This document shows positions 25,303 through 33,541 of a DNA stretch of 41,475 nucleotides, in pieces; within the stretch, counting starts at the first letter, position 1; every line of letters begins with the position of its first letter. The DNA comes from an uncultured Bacteroidia bacterium (lineage in GTDB: Bacteria > Bacteroidota > Bacteroidia > Bacteroidales > UBA932). The notes beneath the pieces are model-generated. The model made no database searches and had not been told where the DNA came from. It saw only the letters and a program-made list of their open reading frames with translations. The stretch lies in assembly GCA_902796555.1 (NCBI GenBank), contig CADBPR010000079.1, positions 1-41,475 of the forward strand, read 5' to 3'. A program made the position numbers and the translations under genes.

Positions 25303-25312
25303 AATGTGTTGA

Positions 25313-26869
25313 TTAAAAAGTGAATAATGATTTATAATTGTCCAAACATCTGAGTAAATCCGCCGCCTTGTCCCCTGTGCCCTTGGCTACCCGATACTGA
25401 AAATCGGCGCCGGAGCGTTTGCAGGAGGCATACAGGGCTCCGGAGCAGCGGTAGAATGTGCCGTCATCCGTATTGAGAATCACATAGTCCTCGCCGGAGG
25501 CCGTCTGAGGGGCTTCCGGGGTCGAGGCATCGAAGAAATACAGCTTGGCGAAGGCCTCTTTGCACGCAAAGACCTCGTCGCCGGCCGTTCCTATGGCCAG
25601 CGCCTGCCTGGAAGTCGCCGGATAGGCGGCCTCGGCAAAGCGGTTGGCCTGATGGAGGGAAATATCCCAGGGCACGATGGCGCAGGCGGCGTACTCGGCT
25701 CTGAGGCTCAGGACGGCAACGACATCCGAGATACCCGGATAGGCTTCATGGAACACATACAGCACGGTGCCGGTGCCGTCGGCCGCGTAGCGTTCCGACT
25801 TCCAGGCGCCGGCGGGGTCCCTTTCCACATCCGGGACCTCGGGCACGGTCAGGGATTTCCCCGGCCATGAGGTGCCGCCGTTCATATAGAAGGAAAACAT
25901 CGGCAGAACCTCGTCCAGGGAATTCATCCAGTAGGTCGAAGTATGGCCTCCGTTGTTGACCCTGTACTCGTGGGCAAACCCTCGGTCGCGCAGCAGGACA
26001 TGCAGGGAATCGTTGGCAATCAGGAGCTGCTCTTCGTCATCCCCGCAGGTAAAGAACCATTTCACGCTCTCCAGCCCCGGCCTGTTCTCCTCCGCGAAGA
26101 CATAATAGGGGCAATGCGCCTTGTAATAGTCGGTCAGCCGGGCCGGACCGGTCTCCCCTTTCCCGCCGAAAATGCCGCCCCACTGGCTGTTCCAGCCCTT
26201 GGAGGATTCCGTCATGTATTGGGCGTCTGTGCGGAAAGACATCGACAGCGGCGCGCTGGCACAAAACAGGTCGGGGTTCTTGCCGGCCAGCACCCAGGCG
26301 CCAAAACCGCCCATCGAATAACCGGTGATGCAGCGATGCTGCTTGTCCGCCACGGTCCTCCAGGTCGCATCGATATGGGGCACCAACTCCTGGACAAACA
26401 TGTCCATGTAGGGGAAGGAGCCGTCGAATTTATTGACATAATAGCACTGATAGCCCATCGGATAGACATAAATCATGTCTTCCAGGCCCTGCCCTTCCAG
26501 CAGCTTGATGCGCTCGGCTGCGTGCAGCCAGTCCCCGTTCCAGGAATTCTGATCATCGCCCAGACCGTGCAACATATAGACCACCGGATAGCGGCGGTCC
26601 GGGCTCTCTTCATAGTCCCGGGGCAGCAGGACGGAATAGCGGATATCCGTATCCAGCACCTGGCTGTGCAGAATCTGGTCGCGCTGATACCGCGTGAAAA
26701 CGGGTTCCGCAGAGGGCTCTTCCGAAGGCTCGGGTGAAGGATCTTCCGAGGGTTCCAGGGAAGGCTCGGCGGAGGGGTCCGTCCGCTGCGCCGCCTTACC
26801 GCAGCCACAGGAAACCAGCAGGGCCCATGCACAGAGCGAAGTCAGTGATATGAATTTGATTCGGTTCAT
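25313..26869 (-). CDS. CE1-like alpha/beta-hydrolase (esterase) lipoprotein
   Basis: 518 residues; lipobox LLVSC (Cys21), then a Glu-Pro-Ser repeat linker (about 31-56). The alpha/beta-hydrolase domain (about 65-330) shows VVYMLHGLGDDQNSW, the nucleophile elbow GYSMGG (Ser185), a likely acid in TCGDDEE (Asp277) and a likely His in NNGGHTS (His309), so the triad appears complete. This is the pattern of feruloyl/acetyl esterases of the CE1/esterase-D type. About 190 further residues form a C-terminal domain that I do not recognise. The start overlaps the upstream ADP-ribosylglycohydrolase stop as ATGA. In this locus it may remove acyl groups from the substrate or cleave an ester-linked conjugate. 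Confidence 0.85.
   Translation of the reverse strand: MNRIKFISLTSLCAWALLVSCGCGKAAQRTDPSAEPSLEPSEDPSPEPSEEPSAEPVFTRYQRDQILHSQVLDTDIRYSVLLPRDYEESPDRRYPVVYMLHGLGDDQNSWNGDWLHAAERIKLLEGQGLEDMIYVYPMGYQCYYVNKFDGSFPYMDMFVQELVPHIDATWRTVADKQHRCITGYSMGGFGAWVLAGKNPDLFCASAPLSMSFRTDAQYMTESSKGWNSQWGGIFGGKGETGPARLTDYYKAHCPYYVFAEENRPGLESVKWFFTCGDDEEQLLIANDSLHVLLRDRGFAHEYRVNNGGHTSTYWMNSLDEVLPMFSFYMNGGTSWPGKSLTVPEVPDVERDPAGAWKSERYAADGTGTVLYVFHEAYPGISDVVAVLSLRAEYAACAIVPWDISLHQANRFAEAAYPATSRQALAIGTAGDEVFACKEAFAKLYFFDASTPEAPQTASGEDYVILNTDDGTFYRCSGALYASCKRSGADFQYRVAKGTGDKAADLLRCLDNYKSLFTF
26702..26779 (-). repeat. Short tandem codon repeat coding a Pro-Ser-Glu linker
   Basis: The esterase linker is built of imperfect Glu-Pro-Ser units (for example, DPSAEPSLEPSEDPSPEPSE) coded by near-repeating GAx-CCx-TCx triplets. 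Similar acidic Pro-Ser linkers occur in the lipoproteins at 13356 and 24433. It is probably a flexible surface spacer, and its length may vary between strains. Confidence 0.6.
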
Positions 26870-28380
26870 TGTTTGTCGTAAACCACGATTTCGGAAGCGT
26901 ACAATTCATAATCCGGATGAGGATTTTCAACCTTGAGCGTCAGGGTGTGGGCGCCGCTTTCGAAACAATAGGCAAAAAAGATTTCGTATTTGCGGGTGAT
27001 ATAATCGACCGGCATCCGGAAGCGCTCCACTTCCTTGCCGTCCAGCAAGGCGGTCACCTGCGCGACGTACGAGTCATCGGCATGTCCGGTCTTGCGGACA
27101 CTGCCCTCGACGACGATGCTGTTGCCGTTGAATGCGATTTCTGCGCTGTCTGTGAATGCCAGTTTCAACACGCGTTTCTCCACAGGACGGATGCCCTCGA
27201 AGCTCTGTTCATAGCGAACGGAGCGAGGCTCCTGTACAGAAAAGATGCATTTTCCTTCGGAAATGTTGCTTTCCGGCAAAGCCTTGAATATAAGGTCATA
27301 ATTGGACTGACACACCTGCTCCAGGCTGAGCGAGGTGTAAGGGAAAGGGATATCCTTGATGCGCTGTGCCCCTTTCTTCCAGACCTCGGGGATGGCGTTG
27401 TAGCCGTACATCACGCCCAGGATACCGGCAGCGGAAGCCGGATTGCAGTCGGAGTCCTCTCCGCAGCGGGTGGCGATGTCCATGGTGAGGGCGAAGTCGC
27501 CGCCGCCATACAGCAGGCCGATGACGACATAGGCGGCATTGATGGTGGCATCGATGTCAAAGCCGTTCCAGACCCCTTCCGGGCAGCCCACATCGTTGGC
27601 ATGGTGCTCCATCACTTCGAACCAGCAGCGTTTCCAATCCTTCGGATATTTCCGGTGGAAGGCGATGACATCCGAGATGGTGTTGTGAAACTTGGTCCCT
27701 TCGGGAATGGTCCGCAGGGCCTCATCGACCAGCAGGGGGATATCCGTGCAGACATAGGCCAGGCTGTAAAGCGCACTGATAAAGACCCCGCCGTACCAGC
27801 CGTCGCCGTAATTCATGATATGCCCGATGCGGTCGCAGGCCCGGACGGCGTCTTCGACCCGGCCGGGATAGAGCATGCCGATGAAGTCCGCCTCAATCTG
27901 GAAATCTATGTCGTCGGCGTGCGGGTTGTATTTCCAATGCCCGGACTCGGGCGCGCCCCGGCCATTCAGGATATTGTACCTGGCGGCCTGGTTGGCATGC
28001 CAAAGTTTGTAATCGGCATGGGCGAAGGCGTCGGCGAACAGCTCCGCAGGGGCGTCAATGCCATGACGGACCATGATTTCCAGGAAGGTCAGGTCCATAT
28101 AGACATCGTCATACAGCCCCGGGTCCCCGATAAAGGTATCGTAGATATAATCGTCATACCAGGGAATGGGAATATCGTCGGCAATCAGCCCGCCCTTGTA
28201 TTTGAACTCGGTCGGACCGCCGTAGGTGCAGCCGATGGTCTGGCCGTACCAGCCGCCCTTGATTTTGTCCGCAAGCGTCGCCGCGTCCAGCGTGACGGTC
28301 TCCCCGTAAGGGATGGCCGCGCGCTGCGAACAGCCCGCAAGCAGCACCAGGAAGGCGGCGTATAGGAAGATTCTTCGCAT
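26866..28380 (-). CDS. ADP-ribosylglycohydrolase-fold lipoprotein 3
   Basis: 504 residues from ATG 28380 (MRRIF); the open frame runs to 28437, but that start overlaps the previous gene and pushes the signal peptide inward. Lipobox LLAGC (Cys17). Residues about 30-360 carry the DraG/ARH pattern: KIKGGWYGQTIGCTYGGPTE, an acidic pair in LYDDVYMD (Asp91-92), HADDIDFQIEADFIG (154-168), GDGWYGGVF, and GEDSDCNPASAAGILG (Asp309, Asp311). Canonical family members have DxDT there; here Thr is Cys. A C-terminal beta domain (about 395-504) ending in YASEIVVYDK resembles a carbohydrate-binding jelly roll. The family cleaves N- or O-glycosidic bonds to ADP-ribose, but secreted members may act on other ribosides. 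Start lies one base after the previous gene's stop. Confidence 0.85.
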   Translation of the reverse strand: MRRIFLYAAFLVLLAGCSQRAAIPYGETVTLDAATLADKIKGGWYGQTIGCTYGGPTEFKYKGGLIADDIPIPWYDDYIYDTFIGDPGLYDDVYMDLTFLEIMVRHGIDAPAELFADAFAHADYKLWHANQAARYNILNGRGAPESGHWKYNPHADDIDFQIEADFIGMLYPGRVEDAVRACDRIGHIMNYGDGWYGGVFISALYSLAYVCTDIPLLVDEALRTIPEGTKFHNTISDVIAFHRKYPKDWKRCWFEVMEHHANDVGCPEGVWNGFDIDATINAAYVVIGLLYGGGDFALTMDIATRCGEDSDCNPASAAGILGVMYGYNAIPEVWKKGAQRIKDIPFPYTSLSLEQVCQSNYDLIFKALPESNISEGKCIFSVQEPRSVRYEQSFEGIRPVEKRVLKLAFTDSAEIAFNGNSIVVEGSVRKTGHADDSYVAQVTALLDGKEVERFRMPVDYITRKYEIFFAYCFESGAHTLTLKVENPHPDYELYASEIVVYDKQ

Positions 28381-28381
28381 A

Positions 28382-29989
28382 TCAGTTGTGGTAATAAGGG
28401 TCCGTATTGCAGGTAGCGCTATAATATTGGATGGCATTGATGCGCAGCAGGTAGGTGGACGGGTCGGGGTTCCGCCAGACCATCTTTACGGTATGCCGGC
28501 CTTCCGGCAGGCCGTATTTCCAGGCCGGTTCCAGCTTGCGGGACGTGCCGCGCATGGGCAGGAGCGCGACCTGGTCGAGCTCGCCGTCTATCCAGACTTC
28601 CACTTCGGCCACATAGTCATCATCCTCCTCGGCCAGTGCGAACACTTCCGAGCCGACATGCTTTTTGGACACCCGGGCCGCATAGTCTGGGGTAATGCCG
28701 CGCAGGCAGACCAGGTTGCCCCAGATGACAAAGCCGTTGCCGCTGAAGTCGAAGCTGTATTCCTTTTCCATCCAATCGTCCTTCTGGTCGCGGTACAGGG
28801 GCCAGGTGTCGATGAAATTCTGTTCCAGGGGAAGCACCTGGGGGCGGGAAACCGGGATATCCACGCTGTTTTCGCGGACCACCCCGCCGTTCTTTTCAAT
28901 CAGTTCCAGGGCATGGCGGAAGGAATATTCCGAGCCCTTGGCCAGCGAGACGTCGGTTCCCTCGAAATCGGCCTCCCAGATATCCATGACCGGATTTTTC
29001 CAGAAGTCCGGTATCCCTTCCAGGCCCAGGACGACGCCCAGCACGCCGCCCACCGTGGCGGGGTTGCAGTCGGAATCCTGGCCGCAACGGGTGGCGATTT
29101 CCAGGGATTTCCCGAAATCTCCGCCGCCGTACAGCAGGCCCATGGCGACATAGGCCGAATTCAGTTTGGCGTCGATGTCAAAACTCAGATAGACGCCTTT
29201 CGGGCAGCCCGTGTCGTTGCCCCATTTTTTTAGGAGCTCAAACCAGCTCTGCTTCCAGTCCGCCGGATAGCGCTTGTGGAGCAGGCGGACGTCGTTGACG
29301 CACTGCCAAAAGGTACTCTCTTTGGGAATCCCTTCCAGGGCCATGTCCAGAATCCGGGCCGGGTCGCTCTCCACGAAGGCGGCACTGTACAGGCCCGCCA
29401 CGAAGGCGCCGCCGTAGAATCCGTCTCCGCTGTTCATGATATGCCCCACACGCTGGGCAATCTCCAGGGCCTGAGGGACCATACCCGGGGCCATAAGCCC
29501 GATAAAGTCGGCCTCAATCTGGAAGTCCAGGTCATCCGCATGGGGATTGTTCAGCCAACTGCCGGAGGCCGGCGGCATGATGCCCTGGCGGATATTGTAG
29601 CGGCCGGCCTGGTTGGCATGGGCCAGGTGATAGGGCGCGTAGGCGAAACGAATGGCCAGGGAATCGGTGCTGACATCGAGCCCCATCTGCTCGAAGGCTT
29701 CCGCAAAGGTGAGGTCGTTGTAGATATCGTCGAACAAGCCGGGCTTGCGGTCCCACCAGTGCTTGACGTAGCCTTCTCCCCAGGAGACGGGCTGCTGGTC
29801 GGGAATCAGCGTACCGCAGTATTTGAACTCGGTCGGAGCCCCATAAACCACACCGATGGTCTGCCCGGCCCAGCCGCCCATAATCTTGTCCATCAGGACC
29901 TCGCGGTCCAGGGTGACGACCTTGGACTGCGGCGCGGGAGCGCAGGCTGCGGCAAGCAGCAAAAGGGCAATCAAGCTATTGTGCTTCAT
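28382..29989 (-). CDS. ADP-ribosylglycohydrolase-fold lipoprotein 2
   Basis: 535 residues; lipobox AAAC (Cys16). Motifs parallel the downstream copy: KIMGGWAGQTIGVVYGAPTE, LFDDIYND (Asp87-88), HADDLDFQIEADFIG, GDGFYGGAF, and CGQDSDCNPATVGGVLG (Asp305, Asp307, with Cys at 308 instead of Thr). About 130 C-terminal residues form a beta-rich domain (ends with LRINAIQYYS plus a short tail). It overlaps the first ARH gene by 14 bases and is separated from the third by a single base, so all three are co-translated. Copies 2 and 3 are clear close paralogues and copy 1 is more distant. Located on the envelope according to its signal, unlike cytosolic DraG. Confidence 0.86.
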   Translation of the reverse strand: MKHNSLIALLLLAAACAPAPQSKVVTLDREVLMDKIMGGWAGQTIGVVYGAPTEFKYCGTLIPDQQPVSWGEGYVKHWWDRKPGLFDDIYNDLTFAEAFEQMGLDVSTDSLAIRFAYAPYHLAHANQAGRYNIRQGIMPPASGSWLNNPHADDLDFQIEADFIGLMAPGMVPQALEIAQRVGHIMNSGDGFYGGAFVAGLYSAAFVESDPARILDMALEGIPKESTFWQCVNDVRLLHKRYPADWKQSWFELLKKWGNDTGCPKGVYLSFDIDAKLNSAYVAMGLLYGGGDFGKSLEIATRCGQDSDCNPATVGGVLGVVLGLEGIPDFWKNPVMDIWEADFEGTDVSLAKGSEYSFRHALELIEKNGGVVRENSVDIPVSRPQVLPLEQNFIDTWPLYRDQKDDWMEKEYSFDFSGNGFVIWGNLVCLRGITPDYAARVSKKHVGSEVFALAEEDDDYVAEVEVWIDGELDQVALLPMRGTSRKLEPAWKYGLPEGRHTVKMVWRNPDPSTYLLRINAIQYYSATCNTDPYYHN

Positions 29990-31946
29990 AGAATTGCAGT
30001 TCAGTTATGGAGATAAAGGAGGATACGTCCTTGGTGTATTTGTTCCAGTGCTGCTCCACCTTGTCATGACCGATAATCCGCAGGGCGGTGGTGGTCACGG
30101 GCGCGAAACGGAAGAGGAACTCGCCGTTGTGCGGCTGGATAAACACGGCGTCGCTCTCGGGCAGGGCCGGCGAGATGGAGGCCTCTATGGGCTGCCAGTC
30201 GCCGGCCGCATCCATGTATTCCAGATGCATGTCGCTGTACCAGCCGCCGAATTCCTCCAGCGTACCATAGTGGAATGCAGCCATATCTACGGTCACCGGA
30301 CTGTCCCAGCGGTAGCCGAACCAGTCCTGTTTGGGGACGTTGCTCTTTTCGGAAAGCGAATAGAAGGATGCGCCGGGGCCCTCCAGCACGCCGTCATTGA
30401 TGACCTCAACGCCGGGTGCGCGGTAGGACTTCCCAATGGTGGTCCAGCAGGAGTCCAGCGTCGCATTGTCCGTCGTCCGGGAGAGCGCCAGGATTTCCGC
30501 CGCCTGCGGGGCCAGGTTGCGGCCGCGCACGACCAGGTCGAAATCCTTCGTGAGCGTGGCCTTGCCGTCGCTCAGGCTGAGGGTAATCCGATAGTCGCCG
30601 GGCTTGTCCGTACAGCCGGTCAGCCGGCTGCCTTCCAGGCGAAGGCCTTCGGGCAGGGTGCCGCCGGTCAGCGCCCATTTGTATTGGCGATTGGTCACGC
30701 AGGCGAAATCATACTCCACAGGCTCGCCCGCGACAATGCGCGGAGCAGGGCCGACGCAGAATTCGAGCGGGGCCTGGAAGCTTGCCCGCGTATTGATACG
30801 GTAAATCACTTCCCCGTTCTCCTCCCGGACGGAGCCGCCACGGGCCAGGATGACCTTCTCGGCCAGCACGACGGTCCGCTCGATTAAATCTTCGATGGAG
30901 GCGTCGGGCATATCGTAGCGGGTGACATTGATATAGCGGTCATTGAAGGGCTTGGTCCAATGATCGAAGGGCATGCTGCGGTCCGTCGGCACGGAACCGA
31001 CGCCGTTGATGACGCCCAGCAGGCCGCAGATGGTTGCGGTCTGGTTGTCGCAGTCGAAGCCCAGGGCGCAGCCGATATTGAGGGTCTTCTCGATATCTCC
31101 GCCGCCATACAGCAGGGACAGAATGCCCATGGCGCCGTTCAGGTCGGCATTCCAGATGGACTTCGTGGCGTCCGGTTCCTGGAAATACAGTTCGTCGGCA
31201 ATGACCTTGCGCGCCGCCTTCCAGTCTTCGGGATATTGCTTGTACAGGGCGATGCACTCCTCCATAATGGCCCGGAAACGGTCCTGCGCGGGCAGGTATT
31301 CCTTGGCATGGGCGATGAGGGTGGGGATGTCGGACTCGAAGAAAGCCTCCGAATACATGACCCCATAGACGACCGTCGGCGACGTGGCCCAGTCGTCGGA
31401 GGTGATGCGGGCCGCCCAGTCGGAAATCCCGGCCGCATAGGCAGGCATGCCCGGAGCCGTATAGGCCCAGATTTCGTTAATCAACTGAGGGTCAATCTGG
31501 AACCAATGCGGATTGTAGCGTTTGTCTCCGGTGAACGGCGGGGTCAGCCCGTGATGCATCAGGCCCAGGGCGGCCCGGTTGGCCAGCCATACGCGGTCGC
31601 GGATGTGGTACATCCAGCCTTCCTTCACCTGCGCATAGGTCGGGTCGGTGCCATATTTCTCCATCATCATCAGATAGAGATATTCCACATCGGTGTCGTC
31701 GTCAGAGAAGGCGCCATCGACGGCCGTCATCTTGCGCATGGCCTTGTTCCAGACGAAGGGTCCTTCGCCCGGTTCTTCCACGAACTTGTTTTCGTATTCC
31801 AGGCCGTATATATTGCCGACCATCTGGCCAATCCAGGCTCCGGCAATCTTGTCTTTGAGCTGTGTGCGGGTAATCTCCTGATACCGGCTGCCGCACGAGA
31901 CGGCGAGCAGCAGGAGCATTCCCTGTAAAATGAGCTTTTTCATCAT
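29976..31946 (-). CDS. ADP-ribosylglycohydrolase-fold lipoprotein 1 with Ig-like and discoidin-like C-terminus
   Basis: 656 residues; lipobox AVSC (Cys18). The N-terminal catalytic-type domain (about 25-370) has KIAGAWIGQMVGNIYGLEYE, FSDDDTDVEYLYL (81-86, the expected Ser-Asp-Asp cluster) and GFDCDNQTATICGLLG (Asp298, Asp300; Asn in place of the usual Thr). An Ig-like putative carbohydrate-binding module follows (about 410-470, with LPEGLRLEGSRLTGCTDKPG), then an F5/8-type-C-like beta sandwich (about 480-656, with FGYRWDSPVTVDMAAFHYGT and ITELQFYE). The add-on modules suggest it acts on a polymer or glycoconjugate, not on a small nucleotide only. Starts 2 bases after SusD; a second ATG at 31943 is equally possible. 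Confidence 0.86.
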   Translation of the reverse strand: MMKKLILQGMLLLLAVSCGSRYQEITRTQLKDKIAGAWIGQMVGNIYGLEYENKFVEEPGEGPFVWNKAMRKMTAVDGAFSDDDTDVEYLYLMMMEKYGTDPTYAQVKEGWMYHIRDRVWLANRAALGLMHHGLTPPFTGDKRYNPHWFQIDPQLINEIWAYTAPGMPAYAAGISDWAARITSDDWATSPTVVYGVMYSEAFFESDIPTLIAHAKEYLPAQDRFRAIMEECIALYKQYPEDWKAARKVIADELYFQEPDATKSIWNADLNGAMGILSLLYGGGDIEKTLNIGCALGFDCDNQTATICGLLGVINGVGSVPTDRSMPFDHWTKPFNDRYINVTRYDMPDASIEDLIERTVVLAEKVILARGGSVREENGEVIYRINTRASFQAPLEFCVGPAPRIVAGEPVEYDFACVTNRQYKWALTGGTLPEGLRLEGSRLTGCTDKPGDYRITLSLSDGKATLTKDFDLVVRGRNLAPQAAEILALSRTTDNATLDSCWTTIGKSYRAPGVEVINDGVLEGPGASFYSLSEKSNVPKQDWFGYRWDSPVTVDMAAFHYGTLEEFGGWYSDMHLEYMDAAGDWQPIEASISPALPESDAVFIQPHNGEFLFRFAPVTTTALRIIGHDKVEQHWNKYTKDVSSFISITELQFYEAQ

Positions 31947-31948
31947 TG

Positions 31949-33529
31949 TTATTCGCTGTCAGTCGGTGAACTGTATCCGGGGTTCTGGGTCAGATTGGGG
32001 TTGGCCCCGCGGATTTCTTCGGGAATCGGAAGGAGCAGTTCCCGCTCCTCGCCGGCGTCTTTCGCCCACCATTTATCCAGGTATTTTCCGAAACGAATCA
32101 GGTCCTGACGGGCCCAGCCTTCCATGCAGAGCTCATGCTGGCGCTCCCACAGGAAGTTGTCCGGCGTCAGCTCCGCCGCAGTCATGGGAGCCAGACCGGC
32201 ACGGGTGCGGATTTGCTGGAATTCCGGCACGGCGGCGGCTTCCGCCGTCTTGCCCTGACGCATCAACGCCTCCACATACATCAGCACCACGTCGGCATAG
32301 CGCATGGTAATGAAGTCATTTTCCATGCTGACGCTGTAGCCTGTCAGGCTGCCGTCATCCTGGTAATCCCATTTGACAATCCGGGCGCCGTCACGACGGG
32401 ACAAGCCCTTGATGTACTTGTCTTCCGGAATGTCGATATCTTCCAGGACATAGTCCTCATAGACCGGTTCGCCCTTGCGGTTTACGCCGATGGCGATGCG
32501 CCAGGGGGCTCCGCTCTTGTCATAGACCTGTCCATAGAGCCAGGTGTCGGATTTGCGCTTGTCGGCCGCGTCATACGAGGCCATGAAATCCGGCTGGCCG
32601 ATGAAGGAGCCGTTCCACGTGCCGCTGACATTGAAGAGTTTCTCCATGTCGGCGTTCAGGGTCATACACCAGATATAGAAGGCATTCCGGTCGGAAGTGG
32701 TGATGCCGGTGCTGTACGGAATGGCGAAAATAGACTCGGAGGAATTCTCGTTGTGGACCGTGAAATTCTCCTTGTAGGTCTTGGTCAGCTGATAGTTTCC
32801 GCTTTCCATGATTTCCTTGCAGACGGCCTCCGTCTCGCTCCACATTTCCCGGTCTATCCAGACTTTGGCATTCAGGTACATCTTGGCCAGCAGGAAGCGG
32901 GCCATGCCCTGGGTTGCGCGGCCGTATGTCGCGGCGGAAGGCTTCTCGGGAAGCAGCGGCAGGCTCTCGGTGAGTTCCTTGACGATGAAATCGAACATGA
33001 AGGCGCGGTCCTTCACCTCCGGCAGGCCGGTCTGGGCCTTGTCCACGGAATACGCCGCCTTGCCCCAGCAGTCGATGGCCATCATGTAGCAATAGGCCCG
33101 CAGGGTCCGCATTTCGGCCACGATGCCTTCCTTCGCCTCGTTCATCTCGCCGGCATGCTGCACTTCGTAGATGACGTCGTTGCAAGCGGCTATCGTGTTG
33201 TAGCAGAACTCCCATGACGTGCGGAGCAGCTTGTTGTTGGTCTGCATGCGATGGGTATGGAGCTCCCGATAGCGGGGTTCCGTCCAGGATCCGTTATAGG
33301 ACCGGGGGACGGCAATCTCGTTGCCCAGCTGCATGACCATGGTCCACATGCTTTGTTCGACACCCCAGTTCTGCAGCAAGGTATAGGGACGGGCGCTGTA
33401 GATTTTCAGCTGGTCTTCGTTGGCAAAGAATTCCTCTTTGGGCAATTGGGAGAAAATCGTCTCGTCCAGGTTGGTGCAGGCCGGCATGGCCAGCATCGTC
33501 ATCACGATGAGAATGAGTATTTTTTTCAT
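31949..33529 (-). CDS. SusD/RagB-family lipoprotein of the ribose/ARH operon
   Basis: 526 residues with lipobox AMPAC (Cys18) followed by TNLDETIFSQLPKEEFF, the usual SusD N-terminus. Near the C-terminus FLWERQHELCMEGWARQDL and the closing NPNLTQNPGYSS are family hallmarks. It pairs with the SusC at 33542, 12 bases upstream. It belongs to a different SusD branch from the two copies in the left block (different length and N-terminal motif), so it was recruited separately. Expected to bind the substrate fragment generated or captured by the envelope hydrolases encoded downstream. Confidence 0.94.
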   Translation of the reverse strand: MKKILILIVMTMLAMPACTNLDETIFSQLPKEEFFANEDQLKIYSARPYTLLQNWGVEQSMWTMVMQLGNEIAVPRSYNGSWTEPRYRELHTHRMQTNNKLLRTSWEFCYNTIAACNDVIYEVQHAGEMNEAKEGIVAEMRTLRAYCYMMAIDCWGKAAYSVDKAQTGLPEVKDRAFMFDFIVKELTESLPLLPEKPSAATYGRATQGMARFLLAKMYLNAKVWIDREMWSETEAVCKEIMESGNYQLTKTYKENFTVHNENSSESIFAIPYSTGITTSDRNAFYIWCMTLNADMEKLFNVSGTWNGSFIGQPDFMASYDAADKRKSDTWLYGQVYDKSGAPWRIAIGVNRKGEPVYEDYVLEDIDIPEDKYIKGLSRRDGARIVKWDYQDDGSLTGYSVSMENDFITMRYADVVLMYVEALMRQGKTAEAAAVPEFQQIRTRAGLAPMTAAELTPDNFLWERQHELCMEGWARQDLIRFGKYLDKWWAKDAGEERELLLPIPEEIRGANPNLTQNPGYSSPTDSE

Positions 33530-33541
33530 ATCGCCGCAGAA

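Noticed and set aside
26702-26779. The triplet repeat as a CRISPR or non-coding tandem array.
   Set aside because: It is in frame within a lipoprotein gene and codes a Pro-Ser-Glu linker.
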